From: Microbacterium keratanolyticum
GTDB taxonomy: Bacteria > Actinomycetota > Actinomycetes > Actinomycetales > Microbacteriaceae
Direction of reading: 5' to 3'
Length of the DNA: 64,000 bases
NCBI RefSeq assembly: GCF_016907255.1
Contig: NZ_JAFBBQ010000001.1
Location: 620,001 to 684,000, forward strand
The notes beneath the pieces are model-generated. The model searched no databases and was not told where the DNA came from. It worked only from the letters and a program-made list of their open reading frames with translations. Positions within the stretch are counted from its first letter, which is position 1. The number at the start of each line of letters is the position of its first letter. Position numbers and translations under genes: made by a program. Below, piece after piece: positions 51,085 through 59,685 of the stretch.

Positions 51085-51786
51085 GTGGCCACGCCAGCCC
51101 CCGCATCACAGACCCTCAGCCGCGGGATCCGCATCCTCGAGATCCTCGCCGAAGCGCATGCCGCACTCACGATCGATGAGATCGCGGTACGACTCGACGT
51201 GCACCGCTCGGTCGCCTACCGCCTTCTGCGCACCCTTGAGGACCACCGCCTGGTCGCCCGTGACGCCGCCGGACTGGTCTCGCTCGGGCCACGCATGGCA
51301 GCGCTTGCCGCCGGCGTCGCTCACGATCTCCAGTCCGAAGCCCTCCCCGAGCTGACCGCCGTGGCGAACGAGCTCGGCATGACCTGCTTCCTCGCCGTTC
51401 TCGACGGCGACGAGTGCATCACGCTCGCCAGCGTCGAGCCCCGTCACGCCGTCGCGAGTGTCGCACAGCGCCCCGGAGCGCGGCACTCGGTGACCGTCGG
51501 AGCACCGGGCAAGGCGATCCTCGCCCAGCTCCCCTCGCCGCAGTGGCCCGCCGAGACCGCGCCGCGCACGATCGACGACGTGGCACAGGTGCGCACACAG
51601 GGCTTCGCCACGAGCCACGACGAGGTGATTCCCACCGTGCGCTCGGTCGCGGTCCCGCTTGCTCTGCGCGGACAGCGCCCCGCCGCGATCGCCGTGGTGC
51701 ATGTGGCATCCGCACACGACGATCGCGAGATCGCCGAGCGTCTTCGACGGTCAGCCCAGGCGATCGCCGCCTCCCTCGGCAGCTGA
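51085..51786 (+). CDS. IclR-family transcriptional regulator
   Basis: 233-residue regulator with an N-terminal winged HTH (LSRGIRILEILAEAHAALTI, LDVHRSVAYRLLRTLEDHRL) and a C-terminal effector-binding domain (AVLDGDECITLASVEP, HSVTVGAPGKAILAQLP, TQGFATSHDEVIP). The start is GTG 51085 behind AAGGAG. IclR proteins of this group control protocatechuate and hydroxybenzoate genes; divergence from mobA and the paired operators make it the likely MobA regulator, responding to 3-hydroxybenzoate or protocatechuate. Confidence 0.9.
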   Translation: MATPAPASQTLSRGIRILEILAEAHAALTIDEIAVRLDVHRSVAYRLLRTLEDHRLVARDAAGLVSLGPRMAALAAGVAHDLQSEALPELTAVANELGMTCFLAVLDGDECITLASVEPRHAVASVAQRPGARHSVTVGAPGKAILAQLPSPQWPAETAPRTIDDVAQVRTQGFATSHDEVIPTVRSVAVPLALRGQRPAAIAVVHVASAHDDREIAERLRRSAQAIAASLGS

Positions 51787-51842
51787 TACCGGTCCGATAA
51801 CAAGCCCTCATCGCGTCCGCTCTCCGCGCTAACGTGGACTGA

Positions 51843-51870
51843 TTGCAAGATTGCACTCCGTCCATAGTTA
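51843..51870 (+). promoter_or_regulatory. possible promoter of the peptidase-like gene
   Basis: TTGCAA (51843-51848) and TAGTTA (51865-51870) have 16-base spacing, and a direct repeat ATTGCA-AG-ATTGCA covers the -35. The start site would be within about seven bases of the ATG at 51879, so the mRNA may be leaderless; no Shine-Dalgarno is seen there. Confidence 0.4.
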
Positions 51871-51878
51871 GGTTGCGC

Positions 51879-53405
51879 ATGACCTCGTCCACTCCCCGCC
51901 GCCGCGTCACGATCGCTGCGGCCGCCGTCGCCGCGGTTCTCACGACGCTGTCCCTCGCGGGGTGCACGTTCGGACCCAATGAGCAGCCCGAGGCCGCCCA
52001 GCAGAGGATCGACTTCCCGAACGTGTATGCGCAGGAGATCGCCTGGGGCGAGTGCGATGAGAGCTTCGGGATGCCCGAGCCGTTCGCCCAGATGCTCGCT
52101 GACCGGGGCGCCCCGGTCGAGAGCTTCCAGTGCGCCATGATCGACGTGCCGCTCGACTGGAACGACCCGAGCCGCGACGAGACGGTGAAGCTCGCGATCT
52201 CCCACCTGCCCTCCCCCTCCGGCGACGCGAAGGAGGCGCTGTTCAGCAACCCCGGCGGCCCCGGCCAGAGCGGACTGAGCCACGCGTTCACCCTGACCGC
52301 CTCCGAGGGTTTCACCGACGTCTACGCCGCCTATGACCTCATCGGAATCGACCCGCGCGGCGTCGGATTGAGCACGCCGGTGGCGTGCGAGTCCGTCAGC
52401 AGCATCCGGAGCGTCAATCTCGCCACCTGCGCCGACGCCAACCCCATCGCGCACTCGATGGGCACCTCTCAGGCCGCCCGCGACATGGAGCTCGTGCGCG
52501 CGCTGATCGATGCGGAGCGCTTCAACTATCTGGGCTACTCCTACGGCACCGTCCTGGGCGCGACCTACTCGACGCTCTTCCCCGAGCAGGTCGGACGGAT
52601 GCTTCTCGACGGCGCCATCGACAGCGGGTGGAGCTCCCTCACGGGCAACTTCGACCAGGCCATGGCGATCGTGGGGGCCCTGTCTCAGCTCCTCAGCGAC
52701 TGCGGAACACTCTACGAGCAGACGTCGTGCCCGATCGCCGATCCTGACGCGCTGAACACCGTCAAGAATCAGCTCGATGACGCACCGCTGGTGGCCTCCG
52801 ACGGCACGCCCGTACCGGGAGAGATGTTCCTGCACTACCTGATCTCCGGGCTCTACCAGGCGGATGGCGGGCGAGAGATCGTCCTTGATGTCAGCAGCCG
52901 GGCACTCGCCGGCGAGCAGATGGCGATCGACTTCCTCGCCGAGCAGATGGCGGGCGGCGGCGCGAAGGTCAACCTGTCCGGAACTTTCGTCAAGTGCCAC
53001 TCCTTCCCCGCTGACCCCGACATCCCCGGTTTCCTCGCGCACATCGAGGACGCAGAGATCCCGGCACTGCTCAACGGCCCGGGTGTCAACGACGCGGTGC
53101 TGCGCGAGCACGTCGACCTCTCCTGCTTCGCTCTCGCGGAGAGCGGCGATGACATCACCGACAGCTTCACCGGACCAGCCGGCGACCCCGTCCTGGTCAT
53201 CGGCATCACCGGCGACCACGCGACCCCGTATGCCCGCAGCGAGAGCCTGGTGCGACAGCTCGGAAACGCCCATCTGCTGACGCTGCAGGGCAATGGGCAC
53301 GGCGCCTCCTTCCAGGGACGCTCGACGTGCGCCGACGACGCCGCGACGGCCTATCTGCTCACCGGCGCATTGCCTCCCGACGACCTCATCTGCACCGACG
53401 ACTGA
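51879..53405 (+). CDS. alpha/beta-hydrolase lipoprotein, tripeptidyl aminopeptidase-like
   Basis: 508-residue exported hydrolase. The N-terminus has a twin-basic lipoprotein signal (RRRVTIAAAAVAAVL) with lipobox LAGC. The alpha/beta-hydrolase core includes LFSNPGGPGQSG (oxyanion), DLIGIDPRGVGLS and the nucleophile elbow YLGYSYGTVLG, and the C-terminal TAP-like domain contains ITGDHATPYARS and LQGNGHG with the catalytic Asp and His. This is the SlpD/Tap family of Streptomyces. Several Cys pairs suggest disulfides outside the cell. It is monocistronic, with a hairpin after its stop. Confidence 0.88.
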   Translation: MTSSTPRRRVTIAAAAVAAVLTTLSLAGCTFGPNEQPEAAQQRIDFPNVYAQEIAWGECDESFGMPEPFAQMLADRGAPVESFQCAMIDVPLDWNDPSRDETVKLAISHLPSPSGDAKEALFSNPGGPGQSGLSHAFTLTASEGFTDVYAAYDLIGIDPRGVGLSTPVACESVSSIRSVNLATCADANPIAHSMGTSQAARDMELVRALIDAERFNYLGYSYGTVLGATYSTLFPEQVGRMLLDGAIDSGWSSLTGNFDQAMAIVGALSQLLSDCGTLYEQTSCPIADPDALNTVKNQLDDAPLVASDGTPVPGEMFLHYLISGLYQADGGREIVLDVSSRALAGEQMAIDFLAEQMAGGGAKVNLSGTFVKCHSFPADPDIPGFLAHIEDAEIPALLNGPGVNDAVLREHVDLSCFALAESGDDITDSFTGPAGDPVLVIGITGDHATPYARSESLVRQLGNAHLLTLQGNGHGASFQGRSTCADDAATAYLLTGALPPDDLICTDD

Positions 53406-53453
53406 GGTCCCCGCACTCCGGATGAGTTCCGACATGCCTCGTCCGAAATCCGC

Positions 53454-53483
53454 CAGTCTCGCGTCCACCAGGGCGCGAGACTG
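53454..53483 (+). terminator. terminator hairpin after the peptidase-like gene
   Basis: CAGTCTCGCG (53454-53463) pairs perfectly with CGCGAGACTG (53474-53483) across a 10-base loop. An outer CCGCACTC/GAGTGCGG pairing is also possible. It lies between the peptidase stop and the next start. Confidence 0.6.
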
Positions 53484-53526
53484 AGTGCGGAGCATACGTG
53501 GCGCTCCACATGTGGAAGGAGCCCCG

Positions 53527-54474
53527 GTGACCCGTTCGGACACTGCACAGCCCCCGCGCAGGCGCATCCTCGTGCAGTTCGTGCTGCTGGCTCTCACGTG
53601 GGGCTCGAGCTTCCTGTTCATCGCGATCGCCCTGACGGCGCTCTCACCGGCCCAGGTCGTCCTGGGAAGACTCATGATCGGGGCGGTCACTCTGGGACTG
53701 ATCTGCCTGGTCACCCGACGACGACTGCCCGCGTTCGGAGTCGTATGGGCCCACTTCTTCGTCGTCAGCCTGCTGCTCTGCGTGATCCCGTTCCTTCTGT
53801 TCGCCAGCGCGCAACAGGAGATCTCATCCGGGCTCGCCAGCATCTACAACGCGACCACCCCGCTGATGACCGTGTTGATCGCCTGGGTCGCGCTCCGCTC
53901 CGAGCGGCTCACCAGGACCACACTGATCGGCGTCGCGCTCGGCTTCCTGGGCGTGCTCGTCGTACTGGGCCCGTGGAACGGACTCGGCACAGGGACGCTG
54001 CTGGCGCAGGTCTCCTGTCTCGGCGCCACAGCCAGCTACGGCGCCGCCTTCGTGTACCTGCGCAGATTCATCTCCCCCCGCGGCATCGACCCGATCGCGG
54101 CAGCCACGATGCAGGTGGGCCTCGGCGCGGTCGTCATGGTGGCACTGGCACCGTTCATCGCCCTGTCCCCGGTGTCGCTCACAGTTCCGGCCGTCGCCGC
54201 GCTCATCGCACTGGGTGCGCTCGGAACAGGTGTCGCCTACGCGTGGAACACCAGCATCGTCGACGCGTGGGGTGCGACGAACGCATCCACCGTCACCTAC
54301 CTCGCCCCCGTCGTCGGCGTGACCCTGGGCGTCCTCATCCTCGCCGAGCACGTGGAGTGGCACCAGCCGCTCGGTGCGCTGATCGTCATCGCTGGCATTG
54401 CGATCTCCCACGGACGGCTCCGTCTGCCGACACGACGAGGCGCCACCCCCGATCGAATTCGCATGGGCGAATGA
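53527..54474 (+). CDS. EamA-family (DMT) transporter
   Basis: 315-residue membrane protein with ten predicted helices in two EamA repeats. LALTWGSSFLFIAIALTALS opens the first and YAWNTSIVDAWGATNAS to VTYLAPVVGVTLGVL closes the second. Such drug/metabolite permeases export amino acids or similar compounds. GTG 53527 has AAGGAG at good spacing; an in-frame upstream start is less likely because it lies in the terminator region. It converges with the MHS permease gene. Confidence 0.88.
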   Translation: MTRSDTAQPPRRRILVQFVLLALTWGSSFLFIAIALTALSPAQVVLGRLMIGAVTLGLICLVTRRRLPAFGVVWAHFFVVSLLLCVIPFLLFASAQQEISSGLASIYNATTPLMTVLIAWVALRSERLTRTTLIGVALGFLGVLVVLGPWNGLGTGTLLAQVSCLGATASYGAAFVYLRRFISPRGIDPIAAATMQVGLGAVVMVALAPFIALSPVSLTVPAVAALIALGALGTGVAYAWNTSIVDAWGATNASTVTYLAPVVGVTLGVLILAEHVEWHQPLGALIVIAGIAISHGRLRLPTRRGATPDRIRMGE

Positions 54475-54505
54475 TGACCGGGAATGGCGCCTCGATACGA
54501 CGGGC

Positions 54506-55885
54506 TCAGGCCTTGGCGAGCCCGTAGATCGGGCTGACCGACTGCTCGGCCTCATGGTCGGGACCGAGCGGGATGCCCGAGCGGTCGCGCAGCAGCAGCG
54601 TCGCAATCAGGCCGAGCACGGTCATGCCCGCCAGATACCAGGTGACCGCCTCGGTCGAGCCGGTGGCCTGCACGATGGCCGTGGCGATCGTCGGAGCGAA
54701 CGCACCGCCCGCGATGGCGCCGATCGCATACGAGATCGAGACGCCGGAGAAGCGGATGCTGGCCGGGAAGAGCTCGGTGTACAGCGCCGCCTGCGGGCCG
54801 TATGTGAATCCGAGACCGATCGTGAGGATCGCGAGGCCCGCGAACAGCAGCCCGACATCGCCCGTGTTGACCAGCGGGAAGAGCGTGAACACACCGACCA
54901 GCTGCATGATCCACCCCGCGATGTAGGTGTTGCGTCGCCCGATGCGGTCGCAGACCCAGCCCGCGACGAGTGTCGAGATCAGCCAGGTGACCGCCGATCC
55001 GGTCACTGCCCAGAGCACCGGGCCGCGCTCCATCGCCAGCGCCCCTTCGGGGTTCGTGGCGTAGCCCTGGATATAGCCGCCCGTGGTCATGTAGCCGACC
55101 GCGTTGTTTCCGGCGAAGACGAAGGCCGCGATGATGACGAGCAGCAGGTGCTTCTTGAAGAGCTGCACGATCGGCATCTTGGCCTCTTCCTTGCGCTCTG
55201 CGAGCTCAGCGAAGACGGGGCTCTCCTCGACCTTGCGGCGCACGTAGTAGCCGACGAGGATCAGCACGACACTCAGCAGGAACGGCACACGCCAGCCCCA
55301 GATGAGGAACTGGTCGCCCGGAGCGATCGCGGTCATGATCGCCATGACGCCCGAGGCGAGGAGCAGACCCAGCGGAACGCCGATCTGCGGCGAGGCGCCG
55401 AAGATGCCGCGCTTCTTCTTGGGGGCGTGTTCAACGGCCATGAGCACAGCGCCGCCCCACTCACCGCCGGCCGAGATGCCCTGCAGGATGCGCAGCAGCA
55501 CGAGCAGGATCGGGGCCGTGATGCCGATGGCCTCGTAGGTGGGCAGCACGCCGATGAGGGCGGTGGCCGCACCCATCAGGATGAGCGTCCACATGAGCAC
55601 GACCTTGCGGCCGAGCTTGTCGCCGAAGTGCCCGGCGAGGAAGGCGCCGAGCGGGCGGAACAGGAAGCTCACACCCACCGTCGCGAAGGCGATCAGTGCA
55701 CTGTTCGCGCCGAGCGGTGCGAAGAAGAGCTGACCGAAGACCAGGCCGACGGCCGTGGCATAGATGAAGAAGTCGTACCACTCGACAGTGGTTCCGACAA
55801 CAGTGGCAAAGACGACGCGGCGGCGATCTTTCGTCGCTGCGATGGTGCCTGTGGGCGTGAACCCGGGATCTGACTGCCCGCTCAT
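54506..55885 (-). CDS. MHS-family MFS transporter, aromatic acid permease
   Basis: 459-residue metabolite:H+ symporter of the ShiA/ProP-like MHS branch. Key features are TTVEWYDFFIYATAVGLVF in helix one, GHFGDKLGRKVVLMW as the first conserved loop and LRILQGISAGGEWGGAVL in helix four. The start is ATG 55885 behind AAGGAG. It is divergent from the homoprotocatechuate operon, so it probably imports hydroxyphenylacetate or homoprotocatechuate. Confidence 0.88.
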   Translation of the reverse strand: MSGQSDPGFTPTGTIAATKDRRRVVFATVVGTTVEWYDFFIYATAVGLVFGQLFFAPLGANSALIAFATVGVSFLFRPLGAFLAGHFGDKLGRKVVLMWTLILMGAATALIGVLPTYEAIGITAPILLVLLRILQGISAGGEWGGAVLMAVEHAPKKKRGIFGASPQIGVPLGLLLASGVMAIMTAIAPGDQFLIWGWRVPFLLSVVLILVGYYVRRKVEESPVFAELAERKEEAKMPIVQLFKKHLLLVIIAAFVFAGNNAVGYMTTGGYIQGYATNPEGALAMERGPVLWAVTGSAVTWLISTLVAGWVCDRIGRRNTYIAGWIMQLVGVFTLFPLVNTGDVGLLFAGLAILTIGLGFTYGPQAALYTELFPASIRFSGVSISYAIGAIAGGAFAPTIATAIVQATGSTEAVTWYLAGMTVLGLIATLLLRDRSGIPLGPDHEAEQSVSPIYGLAKA

Positions 55886-55935
55886 GGGGTGTCTCCTTAC
55901 GTGTGACTTCGTCGTCGTCACGGCGTGCTGTTTGC

Positions 55936-55965
55936 TTGCCGAGGGGTGACACGATGATATATGAT
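55936..55965 (+). promoter_or_regulatory. promoter of the homoprotocatechuate operon
   Basis: TTGCCG (55936-55941) and TATGAT (55960-55965) have 18-base spacing. The AT-rich ATGATATATGATTTCGAA stretch over the -10 stands out from the GC-rich surroundings and includes a GAT-ATAT-GAT direct repeat and TTCGAA, a plausible binding site for the GntR regulator. The minus-strand permease gene may use the same stretch. Confidence 0.45.
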
Positions 55966-56031
55966 TTCGAATACGACGCACAACAGGCGTCTGCACGGCA
56001 GAAATCTGCACTCAGCGCGAGGAGGCGCCCC

Positions 56032-57492
56032 GTGACGGAATCGACCAGTCGACCCGGCAAGATCATCGCGATCCATCTGAACTACCCATCGCGCGCCGAT
56101 CAGCGCGGCCGCCGCCCCGCAGCCCCCTCCTACTTCTTCAAGCCGTCCAGCTCTCTCGCCCCCTCGGGGGGCACGGTCGAGCGCCCCGCTGGCACCGAGC
56201 TCCTCGCTTTCGAGGGCGAGGTCGCCCTGATCATCGGCACGAGGGCTCGCTGGGTCAGCGTCGACGACGCCTGGAGCCACGTGGCATCCGTCACGGCGTC
56301 CAACGACCTCGGCCTCTACGACCTGCGCGCCAACGACAAGGGATCCAACGTGCGCAACAAGGGCGGCGACGGCTACACCCCGCTCGGCCCCGAGCTCATC
56401 GACGCACGCACGGTCGATCCGACGGGTCTCCGCGTGCGCGCCTGGGTCAACGGCGAACTGCGACAGGACGACACCACGGCTGACCTGCTCTTCCCGTTCC
56501 CGCAGCTCATCGCCGACCTCTCGCAGCACCTCACCCTGGAGCCCGGCGACATCATCCTCACCGGCACGCCCGCCGGGTCGTCGGTCATCGTCCCGGGCGA
56601 TGTGGTCGAGATCGAGGTGGATGCTCCGGATGCACCGGGTGCCCCGTCCTCCGGGCGTCTGCTCACGACCGTGACGCAGGGCGAGCGCGCCTTCGACCCC
56701 GCCGTCGGATCGATGCCCTCGGTCGACGATCTGCAGCGCGAAGAGGCCTGGGGCTCCCGGGAAGAAGCCGGTCTGCCGCCCGCGCCCGCGAAGTGGACCC
56801 TCTCCCCCGAGATCCGGGCTCAGCTCATGGAGGCTCCGACCGCAGGCCTGTCGGCCCAGCTGCGCAAGCGCGGGCACCACTCCTGCTTCATCGACGGTGT
56901 CTCGGCGAACATCGCCGGGACCAAGATCGTCGGCACCGCGAAGACGCTGCGCTTCGTGCCCTTCCGCGAAGATCTCTTCAAGAGCCACGGCGGCGGGTAC
57001 AACGCGCAGAAGCGGGCGTTCGACGCCGTGGAAGAAGGCGAGATCATCGTGATCGAGGCCCGAGGGGATGCGAGCACCGGCACGCTCGGCGACATCCTCG
57101 CCCTGCGCGCCAAGGCGCGTGGCGCGGCAGGCGTCGTGAGTGACGGCGGCGTGCGCGACTTCGCGGCCGTCGCCGAGATCGGCCTTCCTGTCTTCTCTCA
57201 GGGGGCGCATCCCTCCGTTCTGGGACGCAAGCACGTGCCGTGGGACGTCGACGTCACGATCGCCTGCGGCGGCGCTGCCGTGCAGCCCGGTGACGTCATC
57301 GTCGGCGACAGCGACGGAGTCGTCGTGATCCCCCCGCACCTCGTCGAAGAGGTCGTCGCCGAGACGCTCGCCCAGGAGGAGGAAGACGCCTGGATCGCCC
57401 TGCAGGTCGAGGCGGGCAACCCCGTCGACGGACTGTTCCCGATGAACGCCGAGTGGCGCGCGAAGTACGACGCCCGCGACCAGGAGGCGTGA
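56032..57492 (+). CDS. fumarylacetoacetate hydrolase-like and RraA-like fusion protein
   Basis: 486-residue two-domain enzyme. The N-terminal part (about 1-240) is FAH-fold, with LAFEGEVALIIGTRARW and NDLGLYDLRANDKGSN matching the HpaG-type 5-oxopent-3-ene-1,2,5-tricarboxylate decarboxylase/isomerase family and TGTPAGSSVIVPGD closing it. The C-terminal part (about 270-470) is RraA/4-hydroxy-4-methyl-2-oxoglutarate aldolase-fold (GVVSDGGVRDFAAVAEIG, AVQPGDVIVGDSDGVVVIP). GTG 56032 has GAGGAGG at good spacing. In E. coli HpaG two FAH domains do both steps; here the RraA domain may take one of them. Confidence 0.87.
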   Translation: MTESTSRPGKIIAIHLNYPSRADQRGRRPAAPSYFFKPSSSLAPSGGTVERPAGTELLAFEGEVALIIGTRARWVSVDDAWSHVASVTASNDLGLYDLRANDKGSNVRNKGGDGYTPLGPELIDARTVDPTGLRVRAWVNGELRQDDTTADLLFPFPQLIADLSQHLTLEPGDIILTGTPAGSSVIVPGDVVEIEVDAPDAPGAPSSGRLLTTVTQGERAFDPAVGSMPSVDDLQREEAWGSREEAGLPPAPAKWTLSPEIRAQLMEAPTAGLSAQLRKRGHHSCFIDGVSANIAGTKIVGTAKTLRFVPFREDLFKSHGGGYNAQKRAFDAVEEGEIIVIEARGDASTGTLGDILALRAKARGAAGVVSDGGVRDFAAVAEIGLPVFSQGAHPSVLGRKHVPWDVDVTIACGGAAVQPGDVIVGDSDGVVVIPPHLVEEVVAETLAQEEEDAWIALQVEAGNPVDGLFPMNAEWRAKYDARDQEA

Positions 57493-57497
57493 CGCGC

Positions 57498-58175
57498 ATG
57501 ACGGGAAGCAAGTCCGAACAGGCGTACGTCTGGCTGCGCGCGCGCATCAGCGCTCGTGAATTCGGCCCCGGCTATCGCCTCGTCCTCGGCGCCATCGCCG
57601 ACGAACTCGGCATGAGCGTCGTGCCCGTGCGCGAGGCCATCCGACGGCTGGAGGCAGAGGGACTCGTCACCTTCGAGCGCAATGTCGGAGCACGCGTCAC
57701 CCTCGTCGACCAGAGCGAGTACGCGCACACGATGCAGACGCTCGGCATCGTCGAAGGCGCGGCGACGTCGCTGTCGGCACCCCTTCTCGACGAGGACACC
57801 CTCGCGCGGGCCGAGGCGATCAACGAGCGCATGAAGGCGCTGCTCGACCACTTCGACGCGCACATCTTCACCGACCTCAACCGCGAGTTCCACTCCGTGC
57901 TCTACGAGCCGTGCCCGAACCCGCACATCCTCGACCTCGTGCACCGCGGCTGGGCGCGCCTGTCCGGCATCCGCGACACGACCTTCGCCTACGTACCCGG
58001 TCGTGCTCAGCACTCCGTCGAAGAGCACACCCGCATCCTCGAACTCATCCGCGCGGGCGCAGAGCCGATCGAGATCGAGCTCGCCGCCCGCAACCACCGT
58101 TGGCGCACGATGGATGCCTTCCTCCACGCGCTGCACCCCACACCCACCGATTCCCGCAAGACAGAAGGACGATGA
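57498..58175 (+). CDS. GntR-family regulator, FCD (FadR) type
   Basis: 225-residue regulator with an N-terminal winged HTH (GYRLVLGAIADELGMSVVPV, REAIRRLEAEGLV) and an all-helical FCD effector domain whose metal and ligand residues are in FTDLNREFHSVLYE and VEEHTRILELI. ATG 57498 is 10 bases after AGGAGG. It lies between the fusion gene and hpaE within the operon, so it is probably a local repressor that responds to a pathway intermediate. Confidence 0.88.
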   Translation: MTGSKSEQAYVWLRARISAREFGPGYRLVLGAIADELGMSVVPVREAIRRLEAEGLVTFERNVGARVTLVDQSEYAHTMQTLGIVEGAATSLSAPLLDEDTLARAEAINERMKALLDHFDAHIFTDLNREFHSVLYEPCPNPHILDLVHRGWARLSGIRDTTFAYVPGRAQHSVEEHTRILELIRAGAEPIEIELAARNHRWRTMDAFLHALHPTPTDSRKTEGR

Positions 58176-59671
58176 TGACCGACTCGCGTATTCCCGCAGA
58201 CCTGCCGGAGAAGATCCAGCACTACATCGACGGCGAGTTCGTCGATTCGGTCGACGGCGACACCTTCGAGGTGCTCGACCCGGTGACCAACAAGACCTAC
58301 GTGCACGCCGCGGCGGGCAAGAAGGCCGACATCGAGCGCGCCGTCGAAGCGGCCAAGCGTGCGTTCGCCGAAGGCCCCTGGCCCCGGATGCTCCCGCGTG
58401 AGCGCTCGCGCGTGCTCCACCGCATCGCCGACATCGTCGAGTCGCGCGACGCCCGCCTCGCCGAGCTGGAGTCCTTCGACTCGGGCCTGCCGATCACGCA
58501 GGCACTGGGGCAGGCTCGCCGCGCCGCCGAGAACTTCCGCTTCTTCGCCGACCTCATCGTCGCGCAGGCCGACGACGCCTTCAAGGTTCCCGGCAAGCAG
58601 ATGAACTACGTCAACCGCAAGCCGATCGGCGTCGCAGGTCTCATCACGCCTTGGAACACGCCCTTCATGCTCGAGTCGTGGAAGCTCGGCCCGGCCCTCG
58701 CGACCGGCAACACGGTCGTGCTGAAGCCCGCCGAGTTCACGCCGCTGTCTGCGTCCCTGTGGGCCGGCATCTTCGAGGAGGCAGGCCTGCCCAAGGGCGT
58801 CTTCAACCTCGTGAACGGCCTGGGTGAAGACGCGGGTGACGCCCTCGTGAAGCACCCCGACGTCCCGCTCATCTCCTTCACGGGTGAGAGCGGAACCGGC
58901 AAGCTCATCTTCAGCAACGCGGCCCCCTTCCTCAAGGGCCTCTCGATGGAGCTCGGCGGCAAGAGCCCGGCCGTCGTGTTCGCAGACGCCGACCTCGACG
59001 TCGCGATCGACGCGTGCATCTTCGGCGTCTTCTCCCTCAACGGCGAGCGCTGCACCGCAGGTTCCCGCATCATGGTCGAGCGCTCGATCTACGACGAGTT
59101 CGTCGAGCGCTACGCGGCGCAGGCGCAGCGCATCCGCGTCGGTCTCCCGAACGACCCCGCCACCGAGGTCGGCGCGCTCGTGCACCCCGAGCACTACGAC
59201 AAGGTCATGAGCTACGTCGAGATCGGAAAGAGCGAAGGACGCCTCGTCGCCGGCGGCGGGCGCCCGGAGGGCTTCGACGAGGGCAACTTCGTCGCCCCGA
59301 CCGTCTTCGCCGACGTCTCCCCCGACGCCCGCATCTTCCAGGAGGAGATCTTCGGCCCGGTCGTCGCGATCACGCCCTTCGACACCGAGGAGGAGGCGCT
59401 CGCGCTCGCGAACAACACCGCCTACGGTCTCGCCGCCTACGTGTGGACGAACGACCTGCGCCGCGGGCACAACTTCGCAGGTGCCATCGAGGCGGGCATG
59501 GTGTGGCTGAACAGCAACAACGTGCGCGACCTCCGCACCCCGTTCGGCGGCGTCAAGGCCTCGGGCCTCGGCCACGAGGGCGGCTACCGCTCGATCGACT
59601 TCTACACCGACCAGCAGAGCGTGCACATCACGCTCGGCGCACCCCACAACCCGACCTTCGGCAAGAACTGA
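58175..59671 (+). CDS. hpaE: 5-carboxymethyl-2-hydroxymuconate semialdehyde dehydrogenase
   Basis: 498-residue NAD-dependent aldehyde dehydrogenase. The catalytic Cys is in NGERCTAGSRI and the general-base Glu in SMELGGKSPAVVF, with the NAD motif FTGESGTGKLI. It closely fits HpaE, which oxidises the ring-cleavage semialdehyde. ATG 58175 has AAGGA at five bases; ATG 58172 in the same frame would be too close. The stop of the GntR gene overlaps the start. Confidence 0.9.
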   Translation: MTDSRIPADLPEKIQHYIDGEFVDSVDGDTFEVLDPVTNKTYVHAAAGKKADIERAVEAAKRAFAEGPWPRMLPRERSRVLHRIADIVESRDARLAELESFDSGLPITQALGQARRAAENFRFFADLIVAQADDAFKVPGKQMNYVNRKPIGVAGLITPWNTPFMLESWKLGPALATGNTVVLKPAEFTPLSASLWAGIFEEAGLPKGVFNLVNGLGEDAGDALVKHPDVPLISFTGESGTGKLIFSNAAPFLKGLSMELGGKSPAVVFADADLDVAIDACIFGVFSLNGERCTAGSRIMVERSIYDEFVERYAAQAQRIRVGLPNDPATEVGALVHPEHYDKVMSYVEIGKSEGRLVAGGGRPEGFDEGNFVAPTVFADVSPDARIFQEEIFGPVVAITPFDTEEEALALANNTAYGLAAYVWTNDLRRGHNFAGAIEAGMVWLNSNNVRDLRTPFGGVKASGLGHEGGYRSIDFYTDQQSVHITLGAPHNPTFGKN

Positions 59672-59685
59672 GCAAGGACGCTGTC

